Source: Promethearchaeota archaeon
GTDB taxonomy: Archaea; Asgardarchaeota; Lokiarchaeia; Sigynarchaeales; SOKP01
NCBI GenBank assembly: GCA_030668025.1
Contig: DAOUUT010000088.1
Coordinates: 1 to 12,832 of the forward strand
Direction: 5' to 3'
Length of the DNA: 12,832 bases
Every line of letters begins with the position of its first letter. Position 1 is the first letter of the stretch. Positions 1 to 7,592 of the stretch are shown here, one piece after another. The translations under genes were made by a program, and so were the position numbers. Below the pieces are notes generated by a model. That model did no database searches. It saw only the letters and a program-made list of their open reading frames with translations, and was not told the origin of the DNA.

Positions 1-522
1 AAGATAAGTCCATTGAAAATAAGGAGAACCGCAGCTTGCATTGAATGTAATATATGTGAAAAAATTTGCCCTACTTTAGAAGGTTTTAAACACAGTGCAA
101 AAGGCGAGTGTTATTTATGTAATCGTTGTATAGATTTTTGTACTAAAGAAATGTTTATCGATAATGAGAAAATTACTCAGATTAATAGACTTCTTACAAC
201 ACATTCATTGAATTTCAATATAATGTCAAAAGAAAAAAGTTTTGATAAAATCATTAAAAGTATCATAAGATTATTCCTACCAGTTAAACGCATGAGTGCT
301 CTTGAACTTTTTTTTGATGCCCTTGATGAAAAAGAAAGTTTTTCTTTAGAAGTTATTCAAAATATTGTAACAAGATTGATAAATATCTTTCCAAATGAGA
401 TAAAGCAAATAAATAGATTAAAATATAAGGAATGGATCGAACAAAATGAGTCTAAATGGAAAGAAAATATTGAGCCAATACATCTTGATAAATTATTTTA
501 TGGTTTAGCAAATAAAACCTAA
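1..522 (+). CDS. Ferredoxin-domain protein, 3' part (partial at left edge)
   Basis: The frame is open from base 1 and ends at TAA 520-522, giving at least 173 residues. The TTG at 13 is only an internal possible start, so the gene is best read as entering from the left. Two ferredoxin half-motifs are visible: C13-x2-C16-x2-C19-x3-C23-P, and C37-x2-C40-x2-C43-x3-C47, the second without the usual proline. Together they would hold two [4Fe-4S] clusters for electron transfer. After them come about 125 residues of charged, probably helical sequence that I do not recognise and that ends the protein. No membrane segment is seen. The ferredoxin half is confident. The full identity is open, because a catalytic domain may lie outside the window. 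The next gene on this strand starts about 100 bases downstream. Confidence 0.75.
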   Translation, partial: KISPLKIRRTAACIECNICEKICPTLEGFKHSAKGECYLCNRCIDFCTKEMFIDNEKITQINRLLTTHSLNFNIMSKEKSFDKIIKSIIRLFLPVKRMSALELFFDALDEKESFSLEVIQNIVTRLINIFPNEIKQINRLKYKEWIEQNESKWKENIEPIHLDKLFYGLANKT

Positions 523-606
523 GGCACAATCCAAATTTCCTAAGAGAGTTGCAGCTATGTAACAACAGTAATTATTATTTAATTATTGTTAAATTAAAGA
601 ATAAAA

Positions 607-610
607 GGTG
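607..610 (+). promoter_or_regulatory. Shine-Dalgarno core GGTG for the transporter
   Basis: GGTG lies 10 nt before ATG 621 and can pair with the CACC of the archaeal 16S 3' end. It supports ATG 621 over the ATG at 549, which would add 24 polar residues in front of the first membrane helix. Confidence 0.5.
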
Positions 611-620
611 TGAATATTTA

Positions 621-1544
621 ATGGCATTGGAATTATATCAAATCGTAATATTAATATCTATAGGTGCGCTTGTAGGAATAAGTATAAGTTTTATTGGTCA
701 AACTGGTTTGGGAATTGTGCTTCCCATTGTTCTGTTATTCACTGGAGATGTGTTTTTAGCTATTGCAATAAATCTGTTAAATGATTTGATTACTGCCGCT
801 GCCGTGTCAATAGGATATCTCAGGAAAAAACAATTCAAAATTAGAGTAGATATTTTCATAATAATGATTATAGCCGTATTTATATCGTTTTTTGGAGTTT
901 TTACGTTAATGATAAGTCCTTTAGGCAGCATTTTTGGATGGTTTGTTCCATTATTTACCATGATTCTAGGGCTTGCTTTTCTTAAGCGAGGTTTTCCCAC
1001 TTACGAATCCGTAAAAAAAATGGTTCAGAACATGGCACGCAAGACCGTAAAAAAAGCAAGAAACGAAGAAGAACTTACCGAATTAAATAAAAAGATCGAC
1101 GAACAGTTAGCTTCTGAAACAGATACTATTCAAGGATTTATATCGCGAGGTTCGCGATTATTTTATTTATTAACAATAGTTTTTGGAATCTTTATTGGTT
1201 TAAACTCAGGATTATTTGGAGGGAGTTCTGGATTATTCTTTGTATTAGCGTTAGTTATAATTTACGGATACCCGCTTAAAAAAGGAGTTGGTACAGCTCT
1301 AATTCTGAGCATAATAATTGGGTTATGCACTTTCTCGTTTTACCAAATTTTTGGCATTACAATTAAAGGAAGGTTCTTTTTTGATTTCGAACTTTCTTTT
1401 TATCTAGCAATCGGTTCGATTATATCTGGTATAATAACTTCTACATATATTCAAAAACTATCTGCCAAAGCAATGGGGCGTGCTGTTGGGCTTGTAATCT
1501 TCGTATTAGGAGTCTTAGCGTTGACCTTTTACTTTATACCTTAA
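621..1544 (+). CDS. TauE/SafE-family membrane permease (putative anion exporter)
   Basis: This is an integral membrane protein of 307 residues. Members of this family are mostly linked to export or uptake of sulfite, sulfonates or other small anions. The two repeated TauE/SafE halves are visible. The first (residues about 5-66) has GQTGLGIVLPIVLLF followed by NLLNDLITAAAVSIGYLRKK. The second (about 182-236) has GLNSGLFGGSSGLFFVLAL followed by YPLKKGVGTALILS. About eight hydrophobic segments are present. The halves are joined by a charged loop of roughly 50 residues (about 123-176, rich in K and E). Such a long loop is unusual, since typical members have about 240-260 residues. ATG 621 was chosen because of the GGTG upstream and the hydrophobic N-terminus that follows. 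Family confidence is good; the substrate is not readable. Confidence 0.82.
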   Translation: MALELYQIVILISIGALVGISISFIGQTGLGIVLPIVLLFTGDVFLAIAINLLNDLITAAAVSIGYLRKKQFKIRVDIFIIMIIAVFISFFGVFTLMISPLGSIFGWFVPLFTMILGLAFLKRGFPTYESVKKMVQNMARKTVKKARNEEELTELNKKIDEQLASETDTIQGFISRGSRLFYLLTIVFGIFIGLNSGLFGGSSGLFFVLALVIIYGYPLKKGVGTALILSIIIGLCTFSFYQIFGITIKGRFFFDFELSFYLAIGSIISGIITSTYIQKLSAKAMGRAVGLVIFVLGVLALTFYFIP

Positions 1545-1668
1545 ATTAGTCAAACCACAATCAAATGCAATAGTTTTACATTTTATTCTTTCAAAAAATT
1601 TCTAAAAACTTTGAAAGTCGTAAACATAGATTTATATTGTCTTTAGTTTAAATCTTATTTAGGTTTAA

Positions 1669-1815
1669 AATAAAAGAAAAAATGATTTGGACGAGTTAAA
1701 TAACTTATGGTACGATGAACAATACAACGGGGTTAAATTTAAATTGGTTAACAAGCTACTCCACGAAAATCTCAACGCACAAACTCGATATCCAAAAAGA
1801 ATAGCTGGTACCTAA
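1669..1815 (+). pseudogene. Possible remnant of a TPR-like gene
   Basis: A frame open from 1669 to TAA 1813-1815 encodes 48 residues and includes DLDELNNLWYDEQYNGV, then KLVNKLLHENLNAQ and RIAGT. It has no ATG, GTG or TTG at its beginning. Its composition is less AT-biased than the flanks and its pattern looks like one helical hairpin of a tetratricopeptide repeat. It may be the decayed N-terminal part of a helical-repeat protein whose start and downstream portion are lost. A TATA-like element about 40 nt upstream fits a former promoter. A chance open frame is a real alternative, so confidence is low. Confidence 0.25.
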
Positions 1816-1916
1816 AATAATGTAATTTGTAATTTTTATTTATAAAAAGCATTTTTCTTATTCTTTACTTATAGTTTTAAGTATTAATTATTTTATTTTT
1901 TAATAGAGAATCAATA

Positions 1917-1926
1917 ATTTATAAGG
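1917..1926 (+). promoter_or_regulatory. TATA-like box upstream of the 1988 membrane gene
   Basis: ATTTATAAGG lies about 65 nt before ATG 1988. Transcription starting about 25 nt downstream would leave a leader of roughly 40 nt. The assignment rests only on resemblance to archaeal TATA boxes. Confidence 0.3.
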
Positions 1927-1987
1927 AAAAAATCGAATGTCATGAATAAGCTTAAATTTAAAATTCCCCATCAGGCGTATATTAAAT

Positions 1988-2725
1988 ATGTCTTTTGATA
2001 ATAGTGATAATAAAAGAGTGGAACTAAATCCACCTATAGTTTCTCCAATCTCACATATAATAACAATACCACAGTTTTCCGAGAAGAATTTCCCTATTCG
2101 CATGTGGAGTCGAATCTTTCTCTTTGGTGTGGTCTTGTTTTCTAATATTTTCTTTGGATATTTTGGGTATCTTTTAATTTCACAACCCTCTCTAAATTTT
2201 ATCTGGTTAGCGATTGATATTGCAGTACTCATTGTGTTGAATATTATTGCGTTTTCTATTTTAATCCAAAACCATAATAACTTGCGTTTTTCCCTTTTTG
2301 CTGATTCTCCCTTTTTATATTATTCTATTTTGCAATATCGCATCAGAATTTACAAGAAAAAATATCCCCTTGAACTTGGCATGAATTTTCGTGTTATTTT
2401 GCATTCAATCATTGCTAATAAAACTCGAATTACACTAGATGTCAAGCAATATCCCGTGTTAGCTCTCCAATATCCGAACAAGAAACCCATTCTTTTAGAA
2501 TCGAGCGGCTACTTAGAAGATCCCATCAATGTAGCTACTAAGTTGAATGAAATGTTGTATCGCGCTCAAGTGTTATCTCAAGTTCGAGACCACCAATCTC
2601 TACAAGTCGAAGAACCCCAGCTGGAAGTTGAAATCAAATGCAGAAAAAATAGAATAGTCAAGAGATGGAATATTGGTTCAACTATTATTATTGTAATTAT
2701 GATTATTGTAGCACTAATAATATGA
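1988..2725 (+). CDS. Unrecognised membrane protein with three predicted TM helices
   Basis: This 245-residue protein does not match a family I can name. After a polar N-terminus of about 40 residues come two hydrophobic helices (about 43-64 and 70-94). A soluble middle part of about 130 residues (95-226) contains alternating strand-like segments such as MNFRVILHSI, ITLDVKQYPVLALQY and KPILLESSGY, followed by a helix (about 178-200). A single hydrophobic helix closes the chain (229-245). The middle part could be a small beta-rich, PH-like fold at the membrane surface, but that is a guess from the pattern. The ATG at 1988 is the only good start. The gene converges on the alkyl-sulfatase-like gene with 79 bases between the stops. 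The coding region is confident; the function is unknown. Confidence 0.7.
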   Translation: MSFDNSDNKRVELNPPIVSPISHIITIPQFSEKNFPIRMWSRIFLFGVVLFSNIFFGYFGYLLISQPSLNFIWLAIDIAVLIVLNIIAFSILIQNHNNLRFSLFADSPFLYYSILQYRIRIYKKKYPLELGMNFRVILHSIIANKTRITLDVKQYPVLALQYPNKKPILLESSGYLEDPINVATKLNEMLYRAQVLSQVRDHQSLQVEEPQLEVEIKCRKNRIVKRWNIGSTIIIVIMIIVALII

Positions 2726-2804
2726 AGTTATTATAGTTTAGCTGCTCGATTTGGAGTAATATATGCGGGTTTTTGGTAATTTTTGTATATATTTTAATTT
2801 CGAA

Positions 2805-4094
2805 TCAATTTCTTTTATTCAATTCTTTCAATCTTTTTTTTATTTGATTAGCTCCATTATCGATAATGTTCCCTGCTATGAAAGAGGGCTCATTTTTTAC
2901 TTTATCTTTTAAGATCTTAACTTTTAACTTTAAAGCTTCAATTAGAGTTTCTACATTTTTCTCATCAGTTCCTTTTACAACTATATCAAGAACATGTAAA
3001 GCAAGCTGTCTTTTTCCTTCAGAATGAAGCTTTTTGGCGTGCTCTAAGTATTTTTCTTCGCTATTTAATTTTAAGAATTCTCTGGCGATATCATCCGTTT
3101 TGGCTGGAAAAAGATCAGTAGGATTTCCACTGTTATACCACCCGTGATAAAGTCTGTAAGTAGCATGAATAGCGAAACGATAACAACCATAGATGGGACT
3201 TAATATATCGTGTTTTTTGAACTTTTCTGGAAAAATTTCAAGCATTTCGTAATAAATTTGTTCGAACCATTTTCCCTCGTTTAATCTTTTTACAACTTCG
3301 TCGTTTACAAAATTCATAGCTTCAGCTGTAATCGATAAAACGTCTTTTACTTTCCCTTTACCTTCGATGAGCCTTCCATGGCCGGGAACTAAAAATTCTG
3401 CGTTTTTACTTTGCATTCTTTCCATTGCTATTGCCCAATCTTTAGGATACCGCTGAACTTTATAAGGGTTTCCTATATTAGGAAACGAGGAAAGGATCAA
3501 GTCACCGGTACAAATTGTCTTCTTTTCTGGTACCCACATCCAAATTGAATCGTCAGTTTCCCCCTTATCGTGGTAAATCTCAAAAATAACATTTCCTAAT
3601 TTAAACGAATACGAATCCTCATTACCCCTAAGAATAATTGTTGGGTCTAAGGTTTCGTGGGCAGATACGATCAACTCTTGTTCCTTTCCCCTTACTGAAG
3701 CAAATTGTTGCTTATTTATCCAATCGTGATATTTATCGAGTGTTCTATATTTCTCAAATCGCTTAATACAGTTCTCATGAGCAATTACTTCAGGCATTTC
3801 CCAACCTTTCTTTTTTATCTCCGATAAAAATGGACCGTAACCAAAAGCGTGATCAAAATGCCCATGTGAATAGATTATGTATTTAACAGGTTTATTCGTG
3901 AGCTGTCTTATTTGGTTAAATGTTTTTTGAGCGTTCTGTCTTATAGGTACATCGAAAATAACTAAACCTTCATCTGTTTCGAATACTCCGGTATTTCCCA
4001 TACCTGGGACTATATAACATCTTCCGTCTCCAAATTTAGATAACGGAAACACCCCAAACCAAGCACTCATTCCATCAGTGTTTTTTTCTACCAT
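2805..4094 (-). CDS. MBL-fold hydrolase with alkyl-sulfatase dimerisation domain
   Basis: This 429-residue protein is probably a soluble metal-dependent hydrolase. The N-terminal metallo-beta-lactamase fold carries H77-x-H79-x-D81-H82 (SHGHFDHAFG), then HDKGETDDS (about 175-183), TGD (196-198) and PGHG with H239. These are the expected metal-ligand positions for a di-metal site. The C-terminal half has the alkyl-sulfatase dimerisation signature: a YRLYHGWYNSGNPTDLFP-like stretch (about 313-330), then helices with HAKKLHSEGKRQLALHVLDI (about 352-371). The SCP2-like C-terminal domain of full-length SdsA1/BDS1-type alkyl sulfatases (about 650 residues) is missing. The site has D198 where alkyl sulfatases usually have E. 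Sulfate-ester hydrolysis is therefore possible but not certain, and another ester or lactone is an alternative. ATG 4094 is a clear start. No signal peptide is seen, so it is likely cytoplasmic. Confidence 0.85.
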   Translation of the reverse strand: MVEKNTDGMSAWFGVFPLSKFGDGRCYIVPGMGNTGVFETDEGLVIFDVPIRQNAQKTFNQIRQLTNKPVKYIIYSHGHFDHAFGYGPFLSEIKKKGWEMPEVIAHENCIKRFEKYRTLDKYHDWINKQQFASVRGKEQELIVSAHETLDPTIILRGNEDSYSFKLGNVIFEIYHDKGETDDSIWMWVPEKKTICTGDLILSSFPNIGNPYKVQRYPKDWAIAMERMQSKNAEFLVPGHGRLIEGKGKVKDVLSITAEAMNFVNDEVVKRLNEGKWFEQIYYEMLEIFPEKFKKHDILSPIYGCYRFAIHATYRLYHGWYNSGNPTDLFPAKTDDIAREFLKLNSEEKYLEHAKKLHSEGKRQLALHVLDIVVKGTDEKNVETLIEALKLKVKILKDKVKNEPSFIAGNIIDNGANQIKKRLKELNKRN

Positions 4095-4197
4095 AATTAA
4101 TCACATTTCACTAAATATTTGATGATTTATTTATTTAGATGATATTACAGTGGATAATTAAAAAAAGAAAATGTAATTAATTTATTTTTATTTTGAT

Positions 4198-4770
4198 TTA
4201 TTTAACTTTAAGCCAAAAATAGATGAATCCTAATACACCTATAGGAATGCCTATAATAATCATTGTCCACATAAAGCCCCAGAGCCAAGCTATTGCAAAA
4301 TAGCTGTATGGCAAAGTACCAAACGCAACCAACCAATTACCATCAATAAACACTACTATTAGGAAAGCAATAGTGAATAAAAACCCAATACCACCACCTT
4401 CTTTGGAGTGGCGTTTATTATCCTTCTCCTTTTTATCTCTGCTTTTCATCGCTTCTTTATCTTCTTCAGGCATTATCACAAACCAGTATAATCCCAATAC
4501 CACGCCACAAAATGCAATAGACGGAAGAATTACTAGTAAGAATTCCCATAAAATCAATAAAAGCATCCATAAAATAGCTGTTCCAACCGAGAATTCATCA
4601 AAAGTCCATGAACCGTTTCCCCCAATCTCAGAAGCGGGTATATAACTTAAAAATACCGCGCCCACTCCAATAAATACTCCGATACAAGCAACCACAAGAA
4701 TAAATATAAGCACCCAATGTTTTATTGCCATTCTTTTCCAAAAAGCTTCTTCACTCATTTCTTCACTCAT
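4198..4770 (-). CDS. Unrecognised multi-pass membrane protein
   Basis: This 190-residue protein has about five hydrophobic segments (roughly 18-43, 62-80, 82-100, 126-150 and 157-187). A strongly charged loop of about 25 residues (101-125, rich in K, E and D) interrupts them, and the C-terminus is short and basic (LKVK). The N-terminus repeats itself (MSEEMSEE), so translation could begin at either ATG, 4770 or 4758; the upstream one is used here. I do not recognise a family and see no catalytic motif. It follows the alkyl-sulfatase-like gene's promoter region on the same strand, with 103 bases between them, so cotranscription is not obvious. The coding call rests on the membrane pattern and clean frame. 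Confidence 0.65.
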   Translation of the reverse strand: MSEEMSEEAFWKRMAIKHWVLIFILVVACIGVFIGVGAVFLSYIPASEIGGNGSWTFDEFSVGTAILWMLLLILWEFLLVILPSIAFCGVVLGLYWFVIMPEEDKEAMKSRDKKEKDNKRHSKEGGGIGFLFTIAFLIVVFIDGNWLVAFGTLPYSYFAIAWLWGFMWTMIIIGIPIGVLGFIYFWLKVK

Positions 4771-4902
4771 ATGTTTTAACCTCTAAATATAAGTTCATTT
4801 TATTTTAGAATTACATAGTATTAACTATCATATAAATATAAAAATATAGGTGCAAAATTTGCTCATAATCGTTGAAATAATCACTTCAACTAAAATCAGC
4901 CC

Positions 4903-5796
4903 CTAGAGCCACTGAATTCTTGACGTTTTTCGCGCAGGAATTCTTTTATACTTTACATCGGGATATCCCATTGTTAAAGAATATCCTACTAAATGGTCCT
5001 CTGGAATCTTTATCAATTCTCTTATCGTTTTAGATTGGTTTATGTGAAATGTTAAATATCCTAAAGAGCAAGTTCCTAACCCTAAGGTTTCAGCAGCGAG
5101 CATAATGTGAGCCGCAGCTAGAGAACAATTTTCGGGGATTCCTCCTATAGCTTTATCTCCGTGAATAATGATTAACTCTCCATTCCAACACCAAAAGTCT
5201 ATTCCTCGTTCAATAGATTTTAGAATTCTTTTTGTAGTTGGAAGATTTTCTTCAGATAGATTGAACTCTTCTTCAGACATTCGTTCCTTCAAGTAAGTGC
5301 GTCCCTGAGGTGTCTCAATCGCTTTGACAAATCCAATTGTTTTTTTCGTTATGTAATTTGATATAGCGGTTACAATTTCTTTATCTTGAACTATAGTATA
5401 GTAAACATTTTCTGAATTACTTCCAGTGGGAGAATACCTAGCTAATTCTAACAATTTTTCTATTAAATCTTTAGAGATTGCCTTCTTCTTAAATTGCCGT
5501 ATTGATCTTCTGGTTAAAGCAAGGTTTGAGAAAGAATCAAACGATGGAATCTTTTCCTTTATTGAGATATCTGCTAATATCTCTTGTTTATGAAATAGTA
5601 ACCTAATTACATCAACTGGACATACAGCTTCACAATGACCGCATAATATACAAGAATCCTCAAAGGTATCAGCTATTTGGAGTAAATCTGCTTCAAAATA
5701 AAACAAATTAACAACGCACTCCTTAATGCACGCTTTACATCCGGTACAATTTTCAATATCAATTTCTATTATAGAATTTTTTATTGTATTTACCAT
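4903..5796 (-). CDS. Ferredoxin-nitroreductase fusion protein
   Basis: This 297-residue protein joins an electron-transfer module to an FMN oxidoreductase. Residues 17-27 form C17TGC20KAC23IKEC27, and 49-60 form C49ILC52GHC55EAVC59P, together predicting two [4Fe-4S] clusters. The first motif has V instead of P after its last Cys. From about residue 92 the nitroreductase fold begins, with RRSIRQFKKKAISKDLIEKL, then ARYSPTGSNSENVYYTIV (FMN-contacting), GGIPENCSLAAAHIMLAAE and LGLGTCSLGY. The fusion suggests that electrons pass from ferredoxin-type clusters to FMN without NAD(P)H; this is known for the family architecture, while the substrate here is unknown. A TATA box about 30 nt before ATG 5796 suggests its own leaderless transcript. 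The preceding Fe-S gene ends 65 bases upstream on the same strand. Confidence 0.9.
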   Translation of the reverse strand: MVNTIKNSIIEIDIENCTGCKACIKECVVNLFYFEADLLQIADTFEDSCILCGHCEAVCPVDVIRLLFHKQEILADISIKEKIPSFDSFSNLALTRRSIRQFKKKAISKDLIEKLLELARYSPTGSNSENVYYTIVQDKEIVTAISNYITKKTIGFVKAIETPQGRTYLKERMSEEEFNLSEENLPTTKRILKSIERGIDFWCWNGELIIIHGDKAIGGIPENCSLAAAHIMLAAETLGLGTCSLGYLTFHINQSKTIRELIKIPEDHLVGYSLTMGYPDVKYKRIPARKTSRIQWL

Positions 5797-5820
5797 ATTA
5801 AACTAACCATTTTAATAATT

Positions 5821-5831
5821 ATTTTATAAAA
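5821..5831 (-). promoter_or_regulatory. TATA box of the ferredoxin-nitroreductase gene
   Basis: TTTTATAAAAT read on the minus strand is centred about 30 nt before ATG 5796. That spacing is typical of an archaeal promoter driving a leaderless mRNA. Confidence 0.5.
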
Positions 5832-5861
5832 GCAATTTTGTATTTTATTAAAATATAATAA

Positions 5862-6977
5862 TTAAATTTGAGTTTTTTCAGCTCTGGCTAACTCTGCTTT
5901 TTTATCCATAATTGTCATGTAGGTTGTCACTGTATTCTTTGGAGGAAGTGTTTCTTTTTCTTTCTTAATAAGCTTCATTGCTTCTGATGTACAAGTAGGC
6001 ACGCATACTCCACAGCCAATGCACCTTCCTTTATCTACTTGCGCGATATTGTCTTCAATATTAATAGCATCCAAATTGCATCTATCTTCACAGATTCCAC
6101 ACCCTACACACAGATCTGGATCCACTTCAGCGTAATAATTAGTAGCGAATAAATGTGATAATTCAGGTAGCTGTTTTTGGCTTGTAAGTACTCCACAGCA
6201 ACAACCACAACAGGTACATATACTCATTGGCCTCTGAGAATTTCCCGGTTGAAGCACTAAACCATCTTCTTCTGCTTTTTCTAAAATTTTAAATGCTTCT
6301 TCTTTCGTAATTTCCCGAGCTAGACCTTTTTCTATACAACTCTTAGCAGCAGTTCTAAATGAAAAGCATGATTCGCGTAATTTCGTCTTTGTACACGGTT
6401 CTCCTATGAGATCCGCCCCCTTTCGACATATACATTCCATAACGGCAATTGGTTCTCCAATATTTTCAATAACTGCTTTTAAATCGTCGTATTGAGCAAT
6501 TGACTGCTCATAATTAACTGTCTGATCTATTGGGATCACGCGTAATTGAGGAATACCCGTACTATTATATTCTTCACTAAAAAATGTTTCATGTATATAT
6601 TGATGGGCGTCTTTAAAAAATTCTGGTGTTAGTTGATTTAATTGATACTCAAACATTCCAACTACAAAAGGAGCACTACCGTAATACTTAACTTCTGTTT
6701 CTCCTTCTTTTACAACTCCCCGATTAATTAAACCTTTGAAATACATATCGTCTAGTTTGCTCTCTAATTCTTCTAAAGAGAAACCACTTTTTTTCAATCT
6801 CCTGTAAATTTTTCTTAACGGATCTGCCATAAAATTCAATTTTAGTGCGATTTTAACCTGTTCAGGAGTGAAGAGATGCTTCAAGATTTTAATTTCAATA
6901 CCAGACTCTGTAGATGGATAACCAACCGGCATCTTATCAAGATACTTCTGTAATTCTCTGTATAAATCTATTGCCAT
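5862..6977 (-). CDS. Cysteine-rich 4Fe-4S protein with winged-helix-like N-terminus
   Basis: The 371-residue product has three parts. The N-terminal part (about 20-100) is helical and charged and reads like a winged helix (KYYGSAPFVVGMFEY follows it). A central cysteine-rich part has MECICRK (C182, C184), C195, C204, C214 and then CTCCGCCCG (C254, 256, 257, 259, 260, 261). The C-terminal part has two ferredoxin motifs, C290-x2-C293-x2-C296-x3-C300 and C319-x2-C322-x2-C325-x3-C329. The two standard motifs predict [4Fe-4S] clusters; the central cysteines may bind another metal centre. It probably works as an electron carrier or accessory subunit beside the nitroreductase fusion. ATG 6977 is preferred because GGTG lies 6 nt before it; the TTG at 6989 would place the coding start ahead of that site. 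No membrane segments are seen. Confidence 0.85.
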   Translation of the reverse strand: MAIDLYRELQKYLDKMPVGYPSTESGIEIKILKHLFTPEQVKIALKLNFMADPLRKIYRRLKKSGFSLEELESKLDDMYFKGLINRGVVKEGETEVKYYGSAPFVVGMFEYQLNQLTPEFFKDAHQYIHETFFSEEYNSTGIPQLRVIPIDQTVNYEQSIAQYDDLKAVIENIGEPIAVMECICRKGADLIGEPCTKTKLRESCFSFRTAAKSCIEKGLAREITKEEAFKILEKAEEDGLVLQPGNSQRPMSICTCCGCCCGVLTSQKQLPELSHLFATNYYAEVDPDLCVGCGICEDRCNLDAINIEDNIAQVDKGRCIGCGVCVPTCTSEAMKLIKKEKETLPPKNTVTTYMTIMDKKAELARAEKTQI

Positions 6978-6983
6978 ATTATA

Positions 6984-6987
6984 CACC
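6984..6987 (-). promoter_or_regulatory. Shine-Dalgarno core GGTG of the Fe-S gene
   Basis: On the minus strand GGTG is followed by TATAAT and then ATG 6977. This decides the start in favour of ATG over the TTG at 6989 and the GTG at 6986. Confidence 0.55.
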
Positions 6988-7018
6988 AATATTTATTAAT
7001 TTAAAAAGTTGATAATTG

Positions 7019-7029
7019 AGTTTTATAAG
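7019..7029 (-). promoter_or_regulatory. TATA-like box of the Fe-S gene; copy 1 of an 11-nt repeat
   Basis: AGTTTTATAAG on the plus strand reads CTTATAAAACT on the minus strand and lies about 45 nt before ATG 6977. That leaves a short leader of about 20 nt containing the GGTG site. The same 11 bases recur at 7076-7086. Confidence 0.45.
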
Positions 7030-7075
7030 GCGTAAGTAATTGAATTTAAATAAAGAATATAACATGTTCGAATTT

Positions 7076-7086
7076 AGTTTTATAAG
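7076..7086 (+). promoter_or_regulatory. TATA-like box of the cupin gene; copy 2 of an 11-nt repeat
   Basis: AGTTTTATAAG is identical to 7019-7029 and lies about 60 nt before ATG 7142, leaving a leader of about 30 nt. A palindrome, AACATGTT, sits between the copies at 7061-7068 and could be an operator, though this is speculative. Confidence 0.4.
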
Positions 7087-7141
7087 CCCCTTACAATTAT
7101 TAAGATTAAATATAAAATGTTAAAACTTAAAAGTGAAAATT

Positions 7142-7477
7142 ATGAGTGAGACCAACCAAAATAAAGAACATGCCGAAATCTTAGATTTACAAAACTTACT
7201 TGATTATCAAGAGGGCTCTGTTGTGAGTAGAATGTTAGTCAATAAAAAAGTAGGGTCAGTAACTTTATTTTCGTTCGATAAAGATCAAGGTTTAAGTGAG
7301 CATACTACTCCATTTGATGCGTTAGTATATGTTTTTAATGGAAAAGCTGAAATTATAATTTCTAAAAAGTCTTACATCTTACAAGAAGGGCAAATGATCA
7401 ATATGCCAGCTAACGAACCACACGCTCTCAAAGCTCTTGAACGATTTAAAATGATGCTAATAATGGTTAAAGCGTAA
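7142..7477 (+). CDS. Small single-domain cupin protein
   Basis: The 111-residue product is a compact beta-barrel of the cupin_2 type. The first cupin motif region reads LSEHTTPFDALVYVFNGKAE. It keeps the first His and the closing G, but the usual HxH and Glu ligands are incomplete (T and D in those places). The second motif, GQMINMPANEPHALKA, has the expected G-x5-P-x4-H. Metal binding is therefore uncertain; the protein may bind a small molecule or act as a sensor. GTG 7133 is in frame three codons upstream, but ATG 7142 is preferred as the more usual codon. It is transcribed away from the Fe-S gene, and the flavin reductase-like gene follows 115 bases downstream with its own TATA-like box. 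Confidence 0.85.
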   Translation: MSETNQNKEHAEILDLQNLLDYQEGSVVSRMLVNKKVGSVTLFSFDKDQGLSEHTTPFDALVYVFNGKAEIIISKKSYILQEGQMINMPANEPHALKALERFKMMLIMVKA

Positions 7478-7545
7478 TTTCTAAACTTACGCTCTTTTAT
7501 TTAATTTTTAAATCATAACCAAATTATTTTAATTCTTAAGCATAA

Positions 7546-7555
7546 TTATATATTA
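7546..7555 (+). promoter_or_regulatory. TATA-like box of the flavin reductase-like gene
   Basis: TTATATATTA lies about 42 nt before ATG 7593, leaving room for a leader of roughly 15-20 nt. Confidence 0.4.
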
Positions 7556-7592
7556 CATCTATAAACCTAAAAAGATTGAACAAGAGATTAAA

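Larger units (their letters stand above)
1545..1987. other. 443-base intergenic region
   Basis: This is AT-rich DNA between the transporter and the next plus-strand gene. It holds a TATA-like stretch around 1630-1639, a short open frame with protein-like composition (1669-1815, listed separately), T-rich runs around 1835-1900 and a TATA-like box at 1917-1926. I see no RNA gene or clear repeat array in it. Confidence 0.6.

Noticed and set aside
698..1000. Minus-strand open frame of 100 codons
   Set aside because: It lies wholly inside the TauE/SafE gene and has no recognisable domain; the plus-strand membrane pattern explains the region.
1900..2232. Minus-strand open frame of 110 codons
   Set aside because: It overlaps the start of the 1988 membrane gene and its promoter region, and its translation shows no domain.
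4373..4645. Plus-strand open frame of 90 codons
   Set aside because: It is antisense to the multi-pass membrane protein at 4198-4770, and its composition looks like a reverse-frame shadow.
4747..4770. Tandem MSEE-MSEE coding repeat
   Set aside because: It is a 12-base duplication at the start of one gene that only makes the start codon ambiguous; nothing suggests a functional repeat.
7061..7075. GTTCGAATTT stretch resembling a tRNA T-loop
   Set aside because: No acceptor, D or anticodon stems can be paired around it, so it is not a tRNA gene.
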